NCBI GenBank assembly: GCA_017397205.1
Contig: JAFQJX010000125.1
Location: forward strand, 1-5,766
Length of the DNA stretch: 5,766 nucleotides
DNA from: Clostridia bacterium
GTDB taxonomy: Bacteria > Bacillota > Clostridia > Oscillospirales > CAG-272
Direction: 5' to 3'
Below the pieces are notes generated by a model, which saw nothing but the letters and a program-made list of their open reading frames with translations, did not search any database and was not told the DNA's origin. The number at the start of each line of letters is the position of its first letter. Within the stretch, counting starts at the first letter, position 1. The position numbers and the translations under genes were made by a program. Shown in pieces: positions 1 through 4,396 of this stretch.

Positions 1-4
1 GCTT

Positions 5-10
5 TATAAT
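5..10 (+). promoter_or_regulatory. -10 box of a probable upstream promoter (copy A)
   Basis: A perfect TATAAT lies at the same place in copy A as the -10 box of the complete promoter in copy B. Its -35 element would fall about 18 bases before the window, so the promoter cannot be confirmed here. If active, it would start a longer transcript that runs through the spacer and the second promoter into the repressor gene. Confidence 0.5.
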
Positions 11-20
11 GCTCTTGTCG

Positions 21-46
21 GTTGCATAGTTGCGCAACTGTGCAAC
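21..46. promoter_or_regulatory. ArsR/SmtB-type 12-2-12 operator, copy A
   Basis: The arms GTTGCATAGTTG (21-32) and CAACTGTGCAAC (35-46) flank a central CG. They are reverse complements except for one mismatched pair (T27/G40), and the inner 12 bp (28-39) form a perfect palindrome. A 12-2-12 inverted repeat is the classic operator form for SmtB/CadC/CzrA repressors, and such a repressor is encoded 300 bp downstream. Binding itself is inferred. Confidence 0.72.
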
Positions 47-58
47 TGTTAATTAACA
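47..58. promoter_or_regulatory. 12-bp palindrome abutting operator A
   Basis: TGTTAATTAACA is a perfect palindrome that begins directly after the 12-2-12 operator and is conserved exactly in copy B (253-264). It could be a second repressor site or the site of another regulator. The sequence alone does not decide. Confidence 0.5.
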
Positions 59-123
59 ACGAAAAAATGATAAAAAATGATGAATAAAGCGGTGATAAAA
101 CCTGTACGCAACGCGCTGCCAAG

Positions 124-174
124 CGGTCAAAGAGCGGTCAAGATACGGCAAAGCGACGGCAAACGCGGGCAAGC
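124..174. repeat. 11-bp phased degenerate repeats upstream of the promoter
   Basis: Four 11-bp units starting with CGG lie head to tail at 124, 135, 146 and 157: CGGTCAAAGAG, CGGTCAAGATA, CGGCAAAGCGA and CGGCAAACGCG. A partial fifth unit (GGCAAGC) follows at 168. A-runs recur at 129, 140, 150, 161 and 171, about 10.5 bp apart, so they sit on one face of the helix. The block lies 13 bp upstream of the -35 box. Phased A-runs suggest curved DNA or an array of protein sites; the function is unknown. The spacing is a multiple of neither 3 nor a CRISPR-like length. Confidence 0.7.
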
Positions 175-187
175 TACTCCTCACCCC

Positions 188-216
188 TTGACATTCGCTT
201 ACTTTTGTCTTATAAT
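188..216 (+). promoter_or_regulatory. Consensus sigma-A promoter of the metal-resistance operon
   Basis: TTGACA at 188-193 and TATAAT at 211-216 are separated by exactly 17 bp, a perfect match to the housekeeping promoter consensus. Transcription should begin near 223, about 120 bases before the repressor start codon. The operator at 227-264 covers roughly +5 to +42, where a bound repressor would block initiation or early elongation. A promoter this strong implies tight repression when metal is absent. Confidence 0.88.
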
Positions 217-226
217 TCTTTTGTCG

Positions 227-252
227 GTTGCATAGTTGTGCAACTGTGCAAC
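227..252. promoter_or_regulatory. ArsR/SmtB-type 12-2-12 operator, copy B
   Basis: The same 12-bp arms as in copy A (227-238 and 241-252) flank a central TG instead of CG. There is one mismatched pair within the arms (T233/G246). The site begins about 4 bp after the predicted transcription start of the consensus promoter. It is the most likely autoregulatory operator of the CadC-like repressor. As RNA, the same inverted repeat would form a hairpin at the 5' end of the transcript. Confidence 0.78.
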
Positions 253-264
253 TGTTAATTAACA
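253..264. promoter_or_regulatory. 12-bp palindrome abutting operator B
   Basis: TGTTAATTAACA is identical to 47-58 in copy A and lies flush against the 12-2-12 site, around +31 to +42 of the transcript. Its conservation in both copies fits a second regulatory half of the operator, but they are recent duplicates, so conservation alone is weak evidence. Confidence 0.5.
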
Positions 265-343
265 ACGAAAAAATAATAAAAAATGATGAACAGAGCGGTG
301 ATAAACCCCGTAGGTAGCGGACCGCTGTATGAAAGGAGCCGAC

Positions 344-706
344 ATGAACGGATACCACTATACCTGTGATGGCAAGCATATCCACCCCGACATTTCCCCG
401 CTGGCAAAAACCCTGCCCGAGAATGCCTTCATTTTGGATATGGCAGATTTTTTCAAGACAGTTTCCGACCCCACGAGGTTGAAAATGCTGCTGGCGCTTG
501 ACAAGGGCGAGCTTTGCGGCTGTGACCTTGCTGTCCTGCTGGGAGTGACCAAATCTGTTGTCAGCCGTCATCTTTCCCTTCTGAGGAGTGCGCGGCTTGT
601 CAAGCAACGCCGCGAGGGAAAGCACGTTTTCTACTCTCTGGCGGATAAGCACGTAAAGCAAATTGTGGAATGCGCCGAAGCACACCTGAAGGAAGAGGAC
701 CTCTGA
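344..706 (+). CDS. cadC: CadC-like ArsR/SmtB family metal-sensing repressor
   Basis: This 120-residue winged-helix repressor is expected to bind operator DNA as a dimer and release it on binding Cd, Pb or Zn. The start at 344 is preferred over the ATG at 329, because 329 overlaps the Shine-Dalgarno GAAAGGAG (331-338). With this start, the metal residues fall at the same numbers I recall for staphylococcal CadC. The alpha-3 Cys pair is C58 and C60 in ELCGCDLA, with C8 in a His-rich N-terminus (H5, H12, H14). The alpha-5 set is D101, H103, H114 and E117 in the pattern DxHx10Hx2E. The recognition helix is around residues 69-84 (SVVSRHL), followed by the wing RREGKHVFYSL. It lies first in the operon, behind the operators, so autoregulation is likely. 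The symbol follows the plasmid cad system, not the unrelated E. coli CadC. The metal is inferred; a zinc-type SmtB role is the main alternative. Confidence 0.93.
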   Translation: MNGYHYTCDGKHIHPDISPLAKTLPENAFILDMADFFKTVSDPTRLKMLLALDKGELCGCDLAVLLGVTKSVVSRHLSLLRSARLVKQRREGKHVFYSLADKHVKQIVECAEAHLKEEDL

Positions 707-771
707 GGAAACGCCACATTTGCCACCCACCCTGAATTGAATAAATTATATTTAAGAAAGCGAGATAAAAA

Positions 772-990
772 ATGACCTACAAGTACATCGTAACGGGGCT
801 GGACTGCCCCAACTGTGCCAAAAAGCTTTGTGCCCTGGTAGAAAAGATTGAGGGCGTGGAGAGCGCACGACTGAACTTTCTCTCCGAGGAAATGACCGTA
901 GAAAGCACGCTGGATGCCGCGACCCTCGGCAAGGCAGTTGTGCAGGCAGGACGCGATTTCAGCACCAAGGTGACCGTTGTCGCAAAATAA
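772..990 (+). CDS. Free heavy-metal-associated (HMA) domain protein, metallochaperone-like
   Basis: This 72-residue protein is a single ferredoxin-like HMA domain of the CopZ/ZntA N-terminal type, expected in the cytosol. The metal-binding loop is GLDCPNCAKK, with C12 and C15 as thiol ligands. D11 directly before the first Cys is typical of Zn/Cd/Pb-type HMA domains such as that of ZntA, rather than copper chaperones. It lies 65 bp after the repressor gene and ahead of an ATPase that has no HMA domain, so it probably stands in for the missing N-terminal metal-binding domain, passing metal to the pump or sensing it. No strong promoter is visible in the gap, so it is probably co-transcribed with the repressor. 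The Shine-Dalgarno is weak (GAG at 762-764, AAGAAAG at 754-760). A copper role is less likely given D11 and the partner ATPase. Confidence 0.88.
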   Translation: MTYKYIVTGLDCPNCAKKLCALVEKIEGVESARLNFLSEEMTVESTLDAATLGKAVVQAGRDFSTKVTVVAK

Positions 991-996
991 GCACGC

Positions 997-1024
997 GGGG
1001 CGCCGAGAGGCGCCCCTGTGTTTT
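997..1024 (+). terminator. Terminator-like hairpin inside the operon
   Basis: GGGGCGCC (997-1004), loop GAGA (1005-1008) and GGCGCCCC (1009-1016) form a perfect 8-bp GC stem. Outer CAC/GTG pairing can extend it, and TTTT follows at 1021-1024. It starts 6 bases after the HMA stop codon and ends 45 bases before the ATPase start. The U-run is short, so partial termination or 3'-end protection of the upstream mRNA is more likely than a complete stop. Confidence 0.7.
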
Positions 1025-1036
1025 GACGGTCGCAAA

Positions 1037-1051
1037 GCAGCTTGATGCTGC
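1037..1051 (+). other. Small hairpin ahead of the ATPase ribosome binding site
   Basis: GCAGC (1037-1041) and GCTGC (1047-1051) pair around the loop TTGAT, 9 bases before the Shine-Dalgarno AGGAG (1060-1064). It follows the larger hairpin in the same gap. It could act as a 5' stabiliser of a processed ATPase mRNA, or it may be chance. Confidence 0.35.
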
Positions 1052-1069
1052 ATTATTTCAGGAGCTTTT

Positions 1070-2926
1070 ATGAAAAGAAAAACCGTAGATGCTACACTTT
1101 TGCGGCTCCTCGTTGGCGCGGGGCTGCTCGTTTTCGGGTTTGCTGCGGGGCTTGCACCTCTCCCGTGGCTGTCCCCCGTTATCTTTGCCCTTGGGCTGCT
1201 CCTAACGGGGTATGACGTGCTATGGAATGCCCTGCGCGGAATCCTACGGGGGCAACTGCTGGATGAAACGTTTCTCATGTCCGTTGCCGCCATCGGTGCC
1301 TTTTGCATCGGAGAATATGCCGAGGGCATGGCGGTGATGCTTTTTTATCAGGTTGGAGAATACTTCCAGGCACGCGCCGTGCGGCGCTCCCGTGCCGCCA
1401 TTCGCAGTCTGATGGATATTGCGCCCGACTGCGGCTTTGTTCTGCGCGACGGCAAGCCCGTGGAAATCCCAGCCGACCAGATTGCCGTGGGTGACACGCT
1501 GCTGCTTCGCCCCGGAGACCGCGTTCCCGTAGACTGCACGGTGAAGGAGGGCTCCGCCACGGTGAACACCGCCGCCCTGACGGGAGAAAGTCTGCCCCTG
1601 GATGCCCTGCCCGGGACCCCCCTGCTGGCGGGCTTCGTAATAGGAGACGGCACCCTGTGGGCGACCGCCGATAAGCCCGCCTCTGCCTCCAGCGCCGTAC
1701 GGATTCTGGAGCTGGTGCAGGAGGCGACCGACCGCAAAAGCAAGCAGGAGAGCTTCATCACCTCCTTTGCAAGAGTCTACACCCCCATCGTGGTGGGGCT
1801 TGCCGTATGCGTTGCCTTTTTGCCCCCGCTTGTCCTGTGGGACGCCTCCCTCTTGACCGACTGGATACGGCGGGCGCTGATGTTCCTCGTTGTATCCTGC
1901 CCCTGTGCGCTGGTGATCTCCGTCCCTCTTGCTTTTTTTGGAGGCATTGGAGCAGGCGCCGCGCGCGGAATCCTGTTCAAGGGGGGCTACTCCTTTGACC
2001 GCCTTTCCAAAGCAAAGGTCGCCGTTTTTGACAAAACGGGGACCCTGACGACGGGCTGTCTTGCCGTGACGGAGGTGCTCCCCAGAGAGGGCACCGACAG
2101 GGAAACGCTCCTTCGGCTTGCCGCAGGGGCAGAGCAGTTTTCCACTCATCCCGGAGCCCGTGCCATTTGCCGCGAGATGCCCGATGCCCCACAGCCCACG
2201 CAGGTCAAGGAGGTGGCGGGAAAAGGCGTCGTTTCACGCCTTGATGGGTGCGAGGTTGCCGTTGGAAACCGCCGCCTTATGCAGGAGTTGGGCGCGGCGG
2301 TGCCGCCCGATGCCGACGGAATCTTCGTCAGTCGCGACGGCATTTATCTCGGCGCCATTGTTCTGGGTGACACCCTGCGCCCCGAGGCACCCGCCTCCCT
2401 TGCGGAGCTTAAGCGCCTGGGTGTGGAAAAGGCCGTCATGCTGACAGGCGACCGCGCGTCTGCCGCCGAGGAGGTGGCTCGCGCCCTTGGCATTGACGAG
2501 ATGGAGGCAGAGCTGTTGCCCCGTGACAAATACGACTCACTTGAGCGCATTCTGGCAGAGGGCAAGCCCACTCTTTACGTGGGGGACGGCATCAATGATG
2601 CGCCCGTCCTTGCCCGCGCCGACGTTGGCGTTGCAATGGGCGGCATTGGGTCTGACAGCGCCATTGAAGCAGCTGACCTCGTTCTCATGGCTGACAGTCT
2701 GAGCCGCTTGCCCACCGCCATTCGCATTGCCCGAAAAACCCTCTCCATCTCCCGCATCAATATCATACTTGCGCTGGGCGTGAAGACCCTCGTGATGGCG
2801 CTTTCCGCCCTGGGTCTTTTGAACTTTGCGGGCGGTATGTGGGTTGCCGTCTTTGCCGACGTCGGAGTCGCCCTGCTTGCGGTGCTGAACTCCCTGCGCA
2901 CGCTGCGCTCTGCGCGGCGTGACTGA
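1070..2926 (+). CDS. cadA: P1B-2-type heavy-metal efflux ATPase (Zn/Cd/Pb)
   Basis: This 618-residue membrane pump hydrolyses ATP to export soft divalent metals from the cytoplasm. Helices are predicted near 11-29, 36-54, 64-80, 84-98, 237-257, 265-290, 564-585 and 588-608. Visible motifs are TGES (171-174, actuator), CPC (277-279, transmembrane metal site), DKTGT with phosphorylated D321, the P1B-specific H360-P361, TGD (459-461) and GDGIND (505-510). K572 in the seventh helix and D597 in the eighth match the Lys/Asp pair that marks the Zn/Cd/Pb class; copper pumps have Asn/Tyr and Met/Ser there. The protein starts almost directly at the first helix and lacks the HMA domain usual in CadA/ZntA (about 700-730 residues); the gene just upstream supplies one. 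The start is set by AGGAG (1060-1064) 5 bases before the ATG. The exact metal is inferred. Confidence 0.95.
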   Translation: MKRKTVDATLLRLLVGAGLLVFGFAAGLAPLPWLSPVIFALGLLLTGYDVLWNALRGILRGQLLDETFLMSVAAIGAFCIGEYAEGMAVMLFYQVGEYFQARAVRRSRAAIRSLMDIAPDCGFVLRDGKPVEIPADQIAVGDTLLLRPGDRVPVDCTVKEGSATVNTAALTGESLPLDALPGTPLLAGFVIGDGTLWATADKPASASSAVRILELVQEATDRKSKQESFITSFARVYTPIVVGLAVCVAFLPPLVLWDASLLTDWIRRALMFLVVSCPCALVISVPLAFFGGIGAGAARGILFKGGYSFDRLSKAKVAVFDKTGTLTTGCLAVTEVLPREGTDRETLLRLAAGAEQFSTHPGARAICREMPDAPQPTQVKEVAGKGVVSRLDGCEVAVGNRRLMQELGAAVPPDADGIFVSRDGIYLGAIVLGDTLRPEAPASLAELKRLGVEKAVMLTGDRASAAEEVARALGIDEMEAELLPRDKYDSLERILAEGKPTLYVGDGINDAPVLARADVGVAMGGIGSDSAIEAADLVLMADSLSRLPTAIRIARKTLSISRINIILALGVKTLVMALSALGLLNFAGGMWVAVFADVGVALLAVLNSLRTLRSARRD

Positions 2927-2955
2927 CCGACGGGCAGATTTTTCAAAGTTTTTGA

Positions 2956-2995
2956 CAGAAATGTAGCGGGGAATTGATTTTTCCCGCTTTTTCTG
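2956..2995 (+). terminator. Terminator behind the ATPase gene
   Basis: AGCGGGGAA (2965-2973) pairs with TTTCCCGCT (2980-2988), 9 bp with one G-T wobble, around the loop TTGATT. A T-run follows at 2989-2992. Outer CAGAAA (2956-2961) and TTTCTG (2990-2995) can add a second stem. It lies 30-70 bases after the ATPase stop. It is moderately strong, and read-through into der is possible. Confidence 0.65.
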
Positions 2996-3002
2996 CTAAA
3001 AT
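2974..3002 (+). promoter_or_regulatory. Promoter of der-obg with extended -10
   Basis: TTGATT (2974-2979) and TAAAAT (2997-3002) are 17 bp apart, and TGC (2994-2996) directly before the -10 box gives an extended -10 element. Transcription should start near 3009, leaving a leader of about 53 bases before der. The -35 box coincides with the loop of the terminator hairpin. A TTGACA at 2952 has no good -10 partner at the right distance. Confidence 0.65.
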
Positions 3003-3028
3003 AATATGTCTGAGTATGTTTTTAACGC

Positions 3029-3049
3029 TTTCACGGGCATTCCGTGAGA
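3029..3049 (+). other. Leader hairpin touching the der ribosome binding site
   Basis: TCACGG (3031-3036) pairs with CCGTGA (3042-3047) around the loop GCATT. One T-G and one T-A pair extend it to 3029/3049, the first base of the Shine-Dalgarno AAAGGAGG (3049-3056). It may tune ribosome access or protect the 5' end. There is no other evidence for function. Confidence 0.4.
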
Positions 3050-3061
3050 AAGGAGGCAGCT

Positions 3062-4393
3062 ATGCCAAAGCCCATTGTCGCCATCGTGGGACGCCCCAAC
3101 GTGGGGAAATCCACCCTGTTCAATAAGCTGGTCGGTGAGCGGCGCGCCATCGTAGAGGACACCCCCGGTGTTACCCGCGACCGCCTTTACGGAGAAACGG
3201 AATGGTGCGGACGCCGCTTCAGCATCATTGATACGGGAGGCATCGAGCCAAAAACCGACGATATTATCCTTCGTCAGATGCGCTTCCAGGCGCAGGTTGC
3301 CATTGACAGCGCCGACGTCATTATCTTCGTCTGCGACGTGCGGGCGGGGCTGGTGGCGGACGACCGTGAAATTGCGGTCATGCTCGGCAAGAGCGGCAAG
3401 CCCGTCATCCTTTGTGTCAACAAGGTGGACCGCGTGGGAGATCTGCCCTTTGAATTCTACGAGTTTTACGAGCTTGGAATTCAGGAGGACCCCATTCCCC
3501 TCTCCTCCCTTCACGGCACGGGTACGGGCGACCTGTTGGACCGCGTGCTGGCATACCTGCCCCCCGAGGAGGAGGACGAGGAGGACGAGGAGATCATCCG
3601 CGTCGCCGTCATCGGCAAGCCGAACGCAGGGAAATCCTCCATCATCAACCGCATGATTGGCGAGGAGCGCCTGATTGTTTCGGGCATTCCCGGCACCACC
3701 CGTGATGCCGTAGACACCTACGTGGAAAACAAATGGGGTAAATTCTGCTTCATTGATACCGCAGGCATCCGCCGTTCCTCCAAGGTGGACGACCCCATTG
3801 AAAAATATTCCGTGCTCCGCGCCCATATGGCGGTGGAGCGTGCCGACGTCTGCCTGATTATGGTGGATGCCAACGAGGGCGTCACCGAGCAGGACGAGCG
3901 CATTGCGGGCATTGCCCACGAGGCGGGCAAGGCAAGCATCATCTGCATCAATAAGTGGGACTCCATTGACAAGGACAACTCCACCGTAAACGAGACGACG
4001 AAGCAGGTGCGTACCGCCCTTTCCTATATGACCTACGCACCCATACAGTTCGTATCCGCCCTGACGGGGCAGCGGGTGAACACCCTTTACGAGATGATCT
4101 CCGCCGTCTATGACAGCGCGCGTCTGCGCGTGACGACGGGTGTACTCAACGACCTGCTGGCAGACGCGACCGCGCGCAACCAGCCCCCCTCCGACAAGGG
4201 CAAGCGCCTCAAGATTTACTACATGACCCAAACCCACGTGGCGCCCCCCACCTTCGTCATTTTCTGCAACAATGCAGAGCTGTTCCATTTCTCCTACCAG
4301 AGATACCTGGAAAACTGTCTGCGCGAGACCTTTGGCTTCCGCGGCACGCCCATCAAGCTCGTCATCCGTCAAAAGGGTGACAAGGAGGGATGA
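3062..4393 (+). CDS. der: Der (EngA) double-domain ribosome assembly GTPase
   Basis: Der is an essential GTPase needed for late maturation of the 50S ribosomal subunit. The 443-residue protein has the family layout. The first G domain has GRPNVGKS (10-17), DTGG (57-60) and NKVD (120-123). An acidic linker (about 168-177) follows. The second G domain has GKPNAGKS (185-192), TT (212-213), DTAG (232-235) and NKWD (297-300). A C-terminal KH-like domain spans about 355-437. Length is typical for the family. The ATG at 3062 is chosen because AAAGGAGG (3049-3056) lies 5 bases upstream and the protein then begins MPKPIVAIVG, as is usual. An upstream in-frame GTG at 3044 lies inside the leader hairpin, before the Shine-Dalgarno. 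It forms a two-gene unit with obg. TTA, CTA and TCA codons are absent throughout. Confidence 0.98.
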   Translation: MPKPIVAIVGRPNVGKSTLFNKLVGERRAIVEDTPGVTRDRLYGETEWCGRRFSIIDTGGIEPKTDDIILRQMRFQAQVAIDSADVIIFVCDVRAGLVADDREIAVMLGKSGKPVILCVNKVDRVGDLPFEFYEFYELGIQEDPIPLSSLHGTGTGDLLDRVLAYLPPEEEDEEDEEIIRVAVIGKPNAGKSSIINRMIGEERLIVSGIPGTTRDAVDTYVENKWGKFCFIDTAGIRRSSKVDDPIEKYSVLRAHMAVERADVCLIMVDANEGVTEQDERIAGIAHEAGKASIICINKWDSIDKDNSTVNETTKQVRTALSYMTYAPIQFVSALTGQRVNTLYEMISAVYDSARLRVTTGVLNDLLADATARNQPPSDKGKRLKIYYMTQTHVAPPTFVIFCNNAELFHFSYQRYLENCLRETFGFRGTPIKLVIRQKGDKEG

Positions 4394-4396
4394 CGT

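Larger units (their letters stand above)
1..118 (+). repeat. Direct repeat copy A: upstream promoter/operator segment
   Basis: This segment matches 207-327 at a constant offset of 206 bp from position 1 to about 113, with roughly a dozen scattered substitutions, and then loosely with a small indel to about 118. It carries a TATAAT box, the 26-bp inverted repeat, the 12-bp palindrome and the A-rich leader. The match stops just before the position of the repressor's ribosome binding site in copy B, so copy A has the control region but no gene behind it. The window starts inside the repeat, so its -35 box is not visible. Confidence 0.9.
207..327 (+). repeat. Direct repeat copy B: promoter/operator next to the repressor gene
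   Basis: This is the second copy of the 1-118 segment. It includes the -10 box, operator, palindrome, A-rich stretch and the AGCGGTGATAAA motif. Differences from copy A are mainly single bases, for example C33 to T239 in the operator centre, G69 to A275 and T85 to C291. Unlike copy A, it leads straight into a ribosome binding site and gene. Here the leader also contains AGCGGT (294-299) and its complement ACCGCT (321-326), which could pair just upstream of the Shine-Dalgarno sequence. Confidence 0.9.

Noticed and set aside
67..87. Six-codon leader peptide in copy A
   Set aside because: ATG at 67 followed by six codons has no ribosome binding site, and in copy B the ATG is changed to ATA, so it is not conserved.
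121..130. DNA uptake signal of the Pasteurellaceae (AAGCGGT-like core)
   Set aside because: The resemblance is limited to a short core, and the genes point to a Gram-positive host. Two copies in one window do not support an uptake sequence.
1..327. CRISPR array or insertion sequence ends
   Set aside because: There are only two roughly 120-bp copies, in direct orientation, with promoter content and no transposase, regular spacers or target duplication. The 11-bp units are too short for CRISPR repeats.
329..343. Upstream ATG (329) as the repressor start
   Set aside because: It overlaps the GAAAGGAG ribosome binding site, has no site of its own, and would shift the metal-site numbering away from CadC. 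The ATG at 344 is well placed.
53..730. 225-residue open frame on the minus strand
   Set aside because: It runs antisense through the whole repressor gene and across the operator and promoter, ends in low-complexity sequence and resembles no family I know. The + strand gene has clear motifs and a ribosome binding site.
707..771. Separate promoter for the HMA gene
   Set aside because: The gap has TATATT (747-752), but the nearest -35-like TTGCCA (720-725) is 21 bp away and TTGAAT (737) is too close. Co-transcription with the repressor is simpler.
1244..2149. 301-residue minus-strand open frame within the ATPase gene
   Set aside because: It is also codon-aligned antisense, rich in Gly/His/Gln from mirrored Ala/Pro/Val/Leu codons, with no recognisable domain.
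2952..2980. Second der promoter using the TTGACA at 2952
   Set aside because: At 16-18 bp downstream there is only TTGATT/TGATTT/GATTTT, with no acceptable -10 box. The 2974-3002 pair fits much better.
3044..3061. GTG at 3044 as the der start
   Set aside because: It precedes the strong Shine-Dalgarno AAAGGAGG and lies inside a hairpin. The ATG at 3062 gives the usual Der N-terminus.
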